Shown piece by piece: positions 16,815 to 24,375 of a stretch of DNA of 64,000 nucleotides. The position numbers were made by a program, and so were the translations under genes. The stretch is from NCBI RefSeq assembly GCF_003952005.1, contig NZ_QXGJ01000002.1, forward strand, positions 282,299 through 346,298. Reading direction: 5' to 3'. This stretch comes from Bifidobacterium callimiconis. Lineage in GTDB: Bacteria; Actinomycetota; Actinomycetes; Actinomycetales; Bifidobacteriaceae. Within the stretch, counting starts at the first letter, position 1. Every line of letters begins with the position of its first letter. Under the pieces are notes generated by a model. That model searched no databases. It saw only the letters and a program-made list of their open reading frames with translations, and was not told the origin of the DNA.

Positions 16815-17003
16815 ATGAACGATTCGACGATCCATGAATCCATGAACGCGCACTCCTACGTGCGCCCCGAATCCGGTCCATGCCACGCGATCACCCGCAT
16901 TCACGCCAACAGCAACGTCGTCAACAGCAACGTGCTGTATTCGCGCAAGCGCAGCAAGGCCCATCCCGGTGCGCGCAGCGGCGCCGAAACCATTCTCAAA
17001 TAA
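16815..17003 (+). CDS. Small protein of unknown function between activase and dehydratase
   Basis: 62 residues with a very strong ribosome site (AAAGGAGG seven bases before the ATG). It contains an NSNVVNSNV direct repeat (CAACAGCAACGT occurs twice) and a basic C-terminal third (YSRKRSKAHPGARSG). No signal peptide, Cys cluster or recognised family. A longer in-frame start at 16650 lacks a ribosome site. A hairpin (17010-17037) and a 298-bp leader follow before hypD. It could be a true accessory protein of the glycyl-radical pair or a regulatory leader peptide. Confidence 0.55.
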   Translation: MNDSTIHESMNAHSYVRPESGPCHAITRIHANSNVVNSNVLYSRKRSKAHPGARSGAETILK

Positions 17004-17009
17004 TCTCGC

Positions 17010-17037
17010 ATCGTTCGCGCGCGGAAGCGCGACGATT
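17010..17037 (+). terminator. GC-rich hairpin after the small gene, possible attenuator
   Basis: A stem formed by ATCGTTCGCGC and GCGCGACGAT with a short purine loop follows seven bases after the stop at 17003. No clear T-run. It may separate expression of the small gene from hypD. Confidence 0.4.
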
Positions 17038-17301
17038 CCCGATCTTTCTTCGATCTTTCCACCGGCTGCGCCGAACCGCATCATCACATCATCGCGGCGA
17101 CATGCCAGTCGGAATTCTCGTCCACTCCCTTCACTGTCCGCAGTCATATCGTCCGTCGCCGTCTGCGGTCAGGAATCCCGGACATTGCATCGTTCATTCA
17201 TTCACGGCAAACGCAATGCCGCTCCCGCCCGTGCGACAGCACGACAACGCGGCGGGAACAGCATTGCACAACGCACGTCGTAATCACACGTAAGGATCAT
17301 C
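17038..17301 (+). promoter_or_regulatory. Long leader of hypD
   Basis: About 265 bp between the hairpin and the hypD start, with no gene. It probably carries a promoter or an untranslated leader. No riboswitch class is recognised. Confidence 0.35.
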
Positions 17302-19728
17302 ATGACCACTGCAACCATCACGCCGACCGACACCACCACCGGCATCGACTGGAGCGAAAAGCGCGGCTCAACCATGCGCACCAAGCGTCTGCGCGAGCAA
17401 AGCGAGACCACGCATCCGAGCATCTCGCTCGAGCGAGCCCTCATCGAAACCGACGTCTACAAGCAGTACGAGGGCAAGGTGCCCACGCCCGTGCTGCGCG
17501 GACTCTTCTTCAAGACGCTCATGGAGCGCCGCACCCTGTACCTGGGCGACGACGAGCTGATCGTGGGCGAGAAGGGCGTGGGCCCGCAGTCCTCCCCCAC
17601 GTTCCCCGAACTGTGCTGCCACAGCCTGCAGGACTTCGACAACATGAACAACCGCGAGCACGTGTCGTTCTCCGTCACCGAGGAGCAGAAGGAGATCCAG
17701 CGCGACGTGATCATCCCGTTCTGGAAGGATCGCGCCACGATGACCAAGATGATGAACGCTCTGCCCGAGGAGTGGCATCTGCTGTTCGAAGGCGGCATGT
17801 TCACCGAGTTCATGGCGCAGCGCGGCCCCGGCCACACGGTCGCCGACGGCAAGATCTACCACACCGGCTACGCGGACTTCATGAAGCGCATCGACGACGA
17901 GCTGGCGAAGATCGACTACAACAACGACATGGAGGCCGAGCACAAGGAGAACGAGCTCAAGGGCATGCGTCTGGTGTGCGAGGGCATGATCATCCTCGGC
18001 CGGCGTTATGCGGCGCTCGCGCGCGAGAAGGCCGCCGAATGCGACGACCCGGTGCGCCGCGAGGAGCTCGAGCAGATCGCCGAGGTGTGCGACCGCGTGC
18101 CCGCCCACGCGCCGCGCACCTTCCGCGAGGCGATCCAGATGTACTGGTTCACGCACATCGGCGTCACCAGCGAGATGAACAACTGGGACTCCTACTCCCC
18201 CGGCAAGTTCGACCAGCACCTCGAGCCCTTCTACAACAGGGAGATCGCGGCCGGCACGCTCACCCGCGAGCAAGCGCGCGAATACCTGGAGTGCCTGTGG
18301 GTGAAGTTCAACAACCAGCCGGCGCCGCCGAAGGTGGGCATCACGCTCAAGGAGTCGGCCACCTACACCGACTTCTGCAACTTCAACACCGGCGCGCTGC
18401 GCCCGGACGGCACCTGCGGCGTGAGCGACGTGAGCTACCTGATCCTCGAGGTCATGGACGAGATGAAGCTGCTGCAGCCGAGCTCCAACGTGCAGATCAG
18501 CCGCAAGACCCCGGAGCACTTCCTGCACGAGGCCGTGAAGATCAGCCGCAAGGGATGGGGCCAGCCGGCGTTCTACAACTCTGACGCCATCATCCAGGAG
18601 CTGCTGAACATGGGCAAGTCGCTCGACGACGCCCGTGAATCCGGCATCGCGTCCGGCTGCGTGGAGACCGGCACTGCAGGCAAGGAAGCGTACGTGCTCA
18701 CCGGCTACCTGAACGTGCCGAAGGTGCTCGAACTGGTGATGTACCGAGGCTACGACCACTACACCGGCAAGCAGATCGGCATCGACTGCGGCGATCCGCG
18801 CGACTTCACGAGCTTCGACGAACTGTACGCCGCGTTCGAGAAGGAGCTCAAGTACGTCGCCGACATCAAGGTGGCGGGCAACAACTTCATCGAGCGCCTG
18901 TTCATGGACACCATGCCCGTGCCGCTGCTGTCCGTGATCACCGACGACTGCATCGCCAAGGCCAAGGACTACAACTGCGGTGGCGCCCGATACAACACCA
19001 GCTACATCCAGTGCGTGGGCATGGGCACGGTCACCGACTCGCTCACCGTGTTCAAGAAGCAGGTGTTCGAGGACAAGCGCTTCACCATGGACGAGGTGCT
19101 CGCCGCGTGCGAGGCCGACTTCAAGGGCTACGACGACATGTTCGACCAGGTGTTCAACCACACCCCGAAGTACGGCAACGACGACGACTACGCCGACGAC
19201 GTGCTGCGCGAGGTGTCCGGATCCCTGCAGAAGATCGTGGCCGGACGCCCGACCCCGAAGGGTTCCAAGACCATCGTGGAGTTCCTGCCGACCACGTGCC
19301 ACGTGTACTTCGGTCAGACCATGATCGCCTCCCCGAACGGCCGCCACGAGCACATCGCGCTGCCCGACGGCATCGCCCCGGAAAAGGGCGCGGACGTCAA
19401 CGGCCCGACTGCGGTGATCCGCTCCGCCGCGAAGATGGATCAGCTCAAGACCGGAGGCGCGCTGCTCAACCAGAAGTTCACGCCGCAGGTGGTGGCCGGC
19501 AAGAAGGGCATCCTCGGCATGAGCGCCCTGATCCGCAGCTACTTCGCCATGGACGGCCATCACATCCAGTTCAACGTGATCGACCGGGCCACGCTGATCG
19601 ACGCGCAGAAGCACCCGGAGCAGTACAAGGACCTGATCGTGCGCGTCGCCGGCTACTCCGACTACTTCAACAACCTGGACAAGGCCCTGCAGGACGAGAT
19701 CATCGCCCGCACCGAGCAGTCGCTGTGA
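17302..19728 (+). CDS. hypD: Glycyl-radical trans-4-hydroxy-L-proline dehydratase
   Basis: 808 residues, the normal size. It removes water from trans-4-hydroxy-L-proline to give pyrroline-5-carboxylate by radical chemistry under strictly anaerobic conditions. Active-site loop SGCVETG with the thiyl Cys at 453 and general-base Glu at 455; glycyl-radical loop RVAGYSDYF with Gly784 near the C-terminus. The wider GCVETG-x-x-GKEAY-x-LTGY segment is characteristic of HypD and differs from glycerol or propanediol dehydratases (GCVEP) and from PFL (CC). The N-terminus carries some 20 extra residues rich in Thr. The start has AAGGA upstream. Strong codon bias suggests high expression. The substrate is supported by the proline racemase and proline reductase genes nearby. 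Confidence 0.9.
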   Translation: MTTATITPTDTTTGIDWSEKRGSTMRTKRLREQSETTHPSISLERALIETDVYKQYEGKVPTPVLRGLFFKTLMERRTLYLGDDELIVGEKGVGPQSSPTFPELCCHSLQDFDNMNNREHVSFSVTEEQKEIQRDVIIPFWKDRATMTKMMNALPEEWHLLFEGGMFTEFMAQRGPGHTVADGKIYHTGYADFMKRIDDELAKIDYNNDMEAEHKENELKGMRLVCEGMIILGRRYAALAREKAAECDDPVRREELEQIAEVCDRVPAHAPRTFREAIQMYWFTHIGVTSEMNNWDSYSPGKFDQHLEPFYNREIAAGTLTREQAREYLECLWVKFNNQPAPPKVGITLKESATYTDFCNFNTGALRPDGTCGVSDVSYLILEVMDEMKLLQPSSNVQISRKTPEHFLHEAVKISRKGWGQPAFYNSDAIIQELLNMGKSLDDARESGIASGCVETGTAGKEAYVLTGYLNVPKVLELVMYRGYDHYTGKQIGIDCGDPRDFTSFDELYAAFEKELKYVADIKVAGNNFIERLFMDTMPVPLLSVITDDCIAKAKDYNCGGARYNTSYIQCVGMGTVTDSLTVFKKQVFEDKRFTMDEVLAACEADFKGYDDMFDQVFNHTPKYGNDDDYADDVLREVSGSLQKIVAGRPTPKGSKTIVEFLPTTCHVYFGQTMIASPNGRHEHIALPDGIAPEKGADVNGPTAVIRSAAKMDQLKTGGALLNQKFTPQVVAGKKGILGMSALIRSYFAMDGHHIQFNVIDRATLIDAQKHPEQYKDLIVRVAGYSDYFNNLDKALQDEIIARTEQSL

Positions 19729-19800
19729 TCAATGGGGAGATGGGAGTCGAGAAGGGCTTTGCACCTCACCGGTCCTCGTTTTCCGACGTCTTGTTTCCTA

Positions 19801-19843
19801 GCGGGAAGACGGCAAAAAACTCTAGGGGGCGTCGTCTTCCCGC
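19801..19843 (+). terminator. Terminator of hypD
   Basis: GCGGGAAGACG (19801-19811) pairs perfectly with CGTCTTCCCGC (19833-19843) across a 21-base loop, some 70 bp after the hypD stop. No T-run. Confidence 0.6.
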
Positions 19844-19877
19844 CCGAGGGGAGGCGCCCCTGCCCGTCTCATCAGGT

Positions 19878-20069
19878 AATCCTCGAGTTCTGTGTGGATT
19901 TGAGGGGTCCGATACCATCAATCCTTGAGTTCTGTGCGTTGAATCACGCATACATGAAGTAGAAGCATTGGAATTTCAAGGCTCACACTTCGTATAAAGC
20001 TAATTGAACGCACAGAACTCAAGGATTGATGGTGAAGACCATGCGAAATCCACACAGAACTCGAGGATT
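19878..20069. repeat. Quasi-palindromic element C: two 42-bp-spaced repeats per arm, inverted
   Basis: Left arm repeats AATCCTCGAGTTCTGTGTG (19878-19896) and AATCCTTGAGTTCTGTGCG (19920-19938). Right arm holds their exact inverted complements, inner copy at 20009-20027 and outer copy at 20051-20069. Spacing is 42 bp in both arms. Pairing extends beyond the cores (about 24 and 26 perfect pairs), while some 13 bases between the two repeats do not match across arms. The central loop is about 65 bp. It lies between two convergent genes (hypD and the DUF559 gene). Layout is the same as elements A and B, but the repeat sequence is different. Confidence 0.75.
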
Positions 20070-20139
20070 GCTCATTTCCCGAGCCATCACAGCCGTCAGA
20101 CCCGGATCCCATCAAGTCAAAATTCCCGGATATAAGGAC

Positions 20140-21030
20140 TCAGCTCTGGTTTTTCGCCTCATATCGCCATAACCGCCCGTCCGCAAGCTGTTCAAGACTC
20201 CGATACCGCAACGGCATGGGCCTGCCCGTCACCTGTTCGACGCGCGCCGCCACCCGTTGTGCCAGTCGAGCCCGGCTTTCCTCATCACGCAGATCCTCAT
20301 GGAACACCGTGATGATCGTCCATCCCTGTTGTTCCAGGATTTCCCGACGCCGGTTGTCCTCCTTCCAGAAGTACCGGTGGTGCTCCCCGTCATATTCGAT
20401 TGCGATCCGCCATTGCGGATATGCCATGTCCAGATACCGGTATCCCTTGTCGCCGCCAACTTTCACCGGATAGTTCACTTCAGGGCACGGCAGGCCATAC
20501 TGCATCGGGACCAACCGGGTTCTGGTCTCCCATGAGGAATCCGTTCCCTCCCTAGCGAGCCGAAGCGCCTGCCGGCATCGCCTCTTGCCGCGGAACCGGC
20601 CGGCGGCCTCCAGCTCACGGATCAGGTGATCCAGAGAGAGCCGGTTCAGTCTCCCATCACGGCGCATCAGCGCATCGGCCAGCACCACCAGCTCCTCCAA
20701 GGACAATATGGACGCGTAATGCATCCACACATCGGCCAAGGCCACGCATCGGAACCGATATCCCACAAGAACCGTGGAGAACGGACGGGCATAGCAATGG
20801 AACCGCACCCCCGTCAGCGCATGACGTTCATCGGCGTCCAGCACCGCAGCATGACAGATGGCTTTGTTGAGCGCATCCTCTCTTGGAAGTTCCACGGACT
20901 GCAGCTCAAGAGACGTGCACAGGTCGAAGACCAGCCCACCTTTCGTGCGCTTCGTCGCCTCCTCGCAGACCTGCATTCGCTGCTGCTTGATGGTGGTCAG
21001 ATTTTTCAGCGTCAGAGATTCATCGTTCAT
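20140..21030 (-). CDS. DUF559-type endonuclease-domain protein
   Basis: 296 residues from the ATG at 21028-21030; the ribosome site is weak and a TTG start further upstream (21066) is possible. The C-terminal 110 residues form a Vsr/DUF559-like nuclease fold: YLDMAYPQWRIAIEYDGEHHR gives the D...E-Y-D-G-x-x-H core and EILEQQGWTIITVFHEDL the last strand. The N-terminal 170 residues resemble the AbiEi-like part of actinobacterial proteins that combine a winged helix with this nuclease. These are abundant and uncharacterised. It is convergent with hypD and unlikely to belong to hydroxyproline metabolism. Confidence 0.75.
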   Translation of the reverse strand: MNDESLTLKNLTTIKQQRMQVCEEATKRTKGGLVFDLCTSLELQSVELPREDALNKAICHAAVLDADERHALTGVRFHCYARPFSTVLVGYRFRCVALADVWMHYASILSLEELVVLADALMRRDGRLNRLSLDHLIRELEAAGRFRGKRRCRQALRLAREGTDSSWETRTRLVPMQYGLPCPEVNYPVKVGGDKGYRYLDMAYPQWRIAIEYDGEHHRYFWKEDNRRREILEQQGWTIITVFHEDLRDEESRARLAQRVAARVEQVTGRPMPLRYRSLEQLADGRLWRYEAKNQS

Positions 21031-21194
21031 GTTCCGCACGCTACGGATCCGCCAAATACCCGGCAACCCGTTGCGACGAATGTGAACGAACGGTCACCCC
21101 TTCCCTGCATGCGTTCAGTCGTCTCGCACACCATTAGCTGCAACACGACTGACGCGGACGGTCCTCCCTGCTACCGTGCCGTCCACGCACCGCC

Positions 21195-22325
21195 TCACAT
21201 CAGGAAACCACGCGGGTAGATGTCGGTGGAGTCGAGTTCGAAGGTGCTCACACCGGTGATGAACGCCTTGCCGGTGATCTGCGGCACCACGGCCTCATGC
21301 CCGGCAACCGTGGTGCGAGAGGCCGCGCATCCGAGGAACCTCGAACCGGTGATCGACTCGAACACGCGGGTCTCCCCGATGCCCATCTCCCCCAGAGCCA
21401 CCAGCGCGGCGAGCTTGGCGCTGGTGCCGGTGCCGCATGGGGAGCGGTCCACCTGCCGGCCGCCGAACACCACGCCGTTGCGGTAATGCCCGGTCTCCAC
21501 GTCGAACTGCCCGAACTCCACCAGGTCCACGCCACTGATGTCCACCAGCGGATGCCGCACGTCGATCTGCTCGCGCGCGGCCCTCAGGATCGCCATGCCG
21601 ATGTCGGCGATCTCCTGTGAGTGCGCGGCCTCGATGTCGTATTCGAGTCCGAGCGAGTCGAAATCGACGAGCGCGAAGAAGCTGCCGCCGAACGAGATCG
21701 TGGCTTTCACATCCCGCACGAGGATGCCCGGCTCGTCCACGTGGATCGTCACGGAGTCCCTGGCCACGAATGCGGGCACGTTGGTGAGCGTGGCGTTCTG
21801 CACCTGATGGTCGCGCACGTGCACGGTCACGGTGATCAGTCCGGCGGGGGTGTCGAGGTGCACGTCGATGTCGTCGTCGGCGATCTCGGCGAATGACCCG
21901 TACCGCCCGGTCACGAGCCCGGATTCCACGGCAAAGGTGGAGACGCCGATCGACCCGTGCCCGCACATGTTGAGGTAGCCGCCCGAGTCGGTGAACACCG
22001 CCCCGAGGTCGGCGTCCGGCCGGGTGGGCTTGAACAGGATGGCGCCGAACATGTCGCGATGCCCGCGCGGCTCCAGCATGAGGATCCTGCGTACGTCGTC
22101 GTACCTGTTGATGAGTTTGTCGCGCACCGCGATCGCGCTGGGCTCGGCGTCCACGGCCGAGAGCCCGCTGACCAAGATGCGTGTGGGCTCGCCCTGCGTA
22201 TGCGATTCGACGGTGACGAGCCGCGGACTGTCGCGAAACATGGCGTCGTTGAGCACCGACTGCGCCGCGGCCAGAGTACGGGTATGGAAGTTGGATGGGG
22301 ATTGTATGGTGCCGGCCAGGTTCAT
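21195..22325 (-). CDS. prdF: Proline racemase / hydroxyproline epimerase family enzyme
   Basis: 376 residues from the ATG at 22323-22325 (AAGGAG upstream); an earlier in-frame start at 22418 has no ribosome site. Cofactor-independent racemase with two catalytic cysteines, MCGHGSIG and DRSPCGTGTSAKLAAL, both present, so it is not the dehydratase variant. In this setting it most likely makes D-proline, the substrate of proline reductase; epimerisation of hydroxyproline is the alternative. It is transcribed in line with the TetR gene and the prd genes. The symbol follows clostridial prdF by context only. Confidence 0.8.
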   Translation of the reverse strand: MNLAGTIQSPSNFHTRTLAAAQSVLNDAMFRDSPRLVTVESHTQGEPTRILVSGLSAVDAEPSAIAVRDKLINRYDDVRRILMLEPRGHRDMFGAILFKPTRPDADLGAVFTDSGGYLNMCGHGSIGVSTFAVESGLVTGRYGSFAEIADDDIDVHLDTPAGLITVTVHVRDHQVQNATLTNVPAFVARDSVTIHVDEPGILVRDVKATISFGGSFFALVDFDSLGLEYDIEAAHSQEIADIGMAILRAAREQIDVRHPLVDISGVDLVEFGQFDVETGHYRNGVVFGGRQVDRSPCGTGTSAKLAALVALGEMGIGETRVFESITGSRFLGCAASRTTVAGHEAVVPQITGKAFITGVSTFELDSTDIYPRGFLM

Positions 22326-22445
22326 GGCGCTCTCCTTAGAACCCCGCCCCGTTGCGAGGGAAGGATCGCACTCCACGACCGGCCGCCGCCGGACCAGACC
22401 ATCAGGCCATAGGACCATCAGGCCCCACAGCCAGGCGCCGTTATC

Positions 22446-23024
22446 TCAGATGCGCCGCACGAACCGCGACAGCACTTCCGCCACGATCCGCGTGGGCTCC
22501 CCCACGAGCGGCTGCGATCCCTGATGCAGACACCAGTCGTAAAGCATCGATCGTTCCGCCATCGCATAGAAGCGGACGATGTCGTGCGTGGAATAGTCCC
22601 GCGTGATCTCGCCGCGCTCCTGTCCGCGGGCGAAGAGCCTGCGGTGGATGGCGAAATAGAAGCGGTCCTGATTCACCAGTGACCGGTCTCCACGCTCGTT
22701 GAGCTGCGACGCCAGCTGGGCGCTGAGCAGCTCGACCGGCACATGCTGCTCGATCCATCCGAACATCTGCACGTTGAGGTACCGCACCTGATCGGCCACC
22801 GGCCCCTCGGGGTCGAGCGTGGCGTCGAGTTCGCGGTACTTCTCGTCGAACACGTCGCTCAGCGTCCCCAGCAGCGCCGACTTCCCCTGGAAGTGGTGGT
22901 AGAACGTGCCCTTGGCTATGCCGGCCTTGTCGATGATGTCATCGATCGTGGTCTTCTCGTAGCCCTTCTCCTTGAACAGTTCCCAAGAGGCATCGATGAT
23001 GCTGCTTCGTGCGTCTCGTACCAT
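22446..23024 (-). CDS. TetR-family regulator of the proline reductase locus
   Basis: 192 residues. The N-terminal helix-turn-helix (TTIDDIIDKAGIAKGTFYHHFQGK, split around residue 40) is typical. The C-terminal ligand domain is unassigned. It lies between the racemase gene (120 bp downstream) and prdB. Clostridial prd clusters use the sigma-54 activator PrdR, so control by a TetR repressor would be different wiring. TAGAAC/GTTCTA half-sites in its own promoter (23077-23082), before prdC and before the ABC transporter are candidate targets. Confidence 0.85.
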   Translation of the reverse strand: MVRDARSSIIDASWELFKEKGYEKTTIDDIIDKAGIAKGTFYHHFQGKSALLGTLSDVFDEKYRELDATLDPEGPVADQVRYLNVQMFGWIEQHVPVELLSAQLASQLNERGDRSLVNQDRFYFAIHRRLFARGQERGEITRDYSTHDIVRFYAMAERSMLYDWCLHQGSQPLVGEPTRIVAEVLSRFVRRI

Positions 23025-23319
23025 GGACAGGTTCCGCCTTTCGTATCAGGTCCCGTATGGAGAAGTGACTCCATCATAGAACCGTATAGTTTGGACGTGT
23101 TCCGTGCCGTCTGCACGATCGGCGGGGTCGATGATCCGGAAATGCGTTGCCGCCGCATTGCCGTTGCGGGTGTTCGATTGCGTTGTCCGTTCGCGATGAT
23201 TGCGGATCGAGGATACGGTCGGTGCGGCACCGGCTGGTTCCGGCGTCGCACCGACCATCGTCCGGCCGTCGACTGTGGCGCTCGCTGGCCGGACGAGTCT
23301 GGATTCTGCACGGATGCCG
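23025..23319. promoter_or_regulatory. Gap between prdB and the TetR gene
   Basis: 295 bp without a gene. It holds the TetR promoter: on the minus strand a TATGAT box follows a CTATACGGTTC segment, and the half-site TAGAAC (plus strand 23077-23082) overlaps it. Confidence 0.4.
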
Positions 23320-24057
23320 TCAGACGTTGTGACGGTACTCGTACGGCAGCGCCTTCATCTGGCCGAAGTGGTCGAACTCCTCCATGGCGTTGAGCGTGTC
23401 CTTGAGGATGCCCATCTGCATCTGGGGGTTGTTCGGCTCGCCGGCGTTGGATCCGATCGGCACGAGCGGCGCGGTGATGCGCGGCGCCCCCTGCTGGCGT
23501 GCGATCGGCGGCAGCGCGGCGATGATGCAGGTGCTCATGCCGGCCGCCTCGCAGCAGCGCAGCACCAGCGTGCAGGATCGGTGGCAGGTGCCGCAGCCGC
23601 CGGTGGCGAGCACGATGTCGGCGCCTTCGGCCTTGAGCTTCTTGGCGATCTCCGGTCCGGTGACGTGTTCGAACTTGTCGACGTTGCCACCACCGCCCAT
23701 GAATCCGTAGAACGTGGGTACCAGGGAGCCGATGAATCCTTCCTTGACGAGTTCGCGCAGTCGGTCGATCGGCAGCATGGCGTTGACGTCCTTGTTGATG
23801 TCGGAGTTGTCGAATCCGCCGTGGGTCACCATGAGCTGGTCGGACGGGGTGTCGGACGGGATCTCACGGTAGCTCCAGTCTCCGGCCGTGTTGAACGGCG
23901 TCTGGTCCTTCTTGTGGATGCCGCCGGAGGTGATGAAGGCGACCTTGCACTGGTTCAGCGGCTTGGTGAGCGGCGTCCAGACGGGCTTGGGGGTCCACGG
24001 CACGTAGATCTCCGACTTGAGTCCCTTTGCCGTGGTCAGTTTGAATGCGGTAGGCAT
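23320..24057 (-). CDS. prdB: D-proline reductase subunit PrdB, Cys form
   Basis: 245 residues, matching the 26-kDa subunit of clostridial D-proline reductase, which reductively opens D-proline to 5-aminovalerate. It belongs to the glycine/sarcosine/betaine/proline reductase B-subunit family. The redox motif GGCGTCHRSC lies at 153-162 (C155, C158, C162). In clostridia the active-site residue near this position is selenocysteine encoded by TGA; here the frame is uninterrupted and Cys is used. Order on the minus strand is prdC, prdA, small gene, prdB. Good start with AAGGAGC upstream. Confidence 0.85.
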   Translation of the reverse strand: MPTAFKLTTAKGLKSEIYVPWTPKPVWTPLTKPLNQCKVAFITSGGIHKKDQTPFNTAGDWSYREIPSDTPSDQLMVTHGGFDNSDINKDVNAMLPIDRLRELVKEGFIGSLVPTFYGFMGGGGNVDKFEHVTGPEIAKKLKAEGADIVLATGGCGTCHRSCTLVLRCCEAAGMSTCIIAALPPIARQQGAPRITAPLVPIGSNAGEPNNPQMQMGILKDTLNAMEEFDHFGQMKALPYEYRHNV

Positions 24058-24129
24058 GATGTGCTCCTTAGATTCGTGAATGACGTGTTTCGTGAATGAC
24101 GTGTTGATTGGCGATGAATGCGCGACGGA

Positions 24130-24318
24130 TCAGATGACGTTGACATAGCTGAGGTAGAACTCGCACTCCTGCCCGACCGCGAGCGGCTTGTCCGTATAGA
24201 TGAGTCGCAACGGCAGCGAGAGCACGCCCATGCGTCCGTTGACGCCGATGCGCACGCCGACTTCGGTGACTTCCTTGATGACTCCCTTGAGCAGGAGCGG
24301 CTTGAGTTCCACCTGCAT
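24130..24318 (-). CDS. Small conserved proline-reductase accessory protein
   Basis: 62 residues, predicted all-beta (MQVELKPLLLKGVIKEVTEVGVRIGVNGRMGVLSLP...). It resembles the short CBO2463/CBO2479-type protein found between prdA and prdB in clostridial clusters, by size, position and the GxIxEV...GxxGxLxxPLR pattern. Function unknown; a structural or maturation role is likely. It has an AAAGGA ribosome site and sits 57 bp downstream of prdA. Confidence 0.7.
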   Translation of the reverse strand: MQVELKPLLLKGVIKEVTEVGVRIGVNGRMGVLSLPLRLIYTDKPLAVGQECEFYLSYVNVI

Positions 24319-24375
24319 GATGCATCCTTTCCGTATGTTCCGGAGTTGTTCCGGAATGTGTTCCGGACCGTTCGA

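Noticed and set aside
17368..19614. 748-codon open frame antisense to hypD
   Set aside because: It is a by-product of strong GC-rich codon bias in hypD. Its translation is Val/Leu/His/Arg-rich with no family motif, while the sense strand has a complete glycyl-radical enzyme.
19878..20069. CRISPR-like array (repeats with about 23-bp spacers)
   Set aside because: Only two units per direction, followed by the inverted pair, and no cas genes. The geometry is an inverted repeat, not an array.
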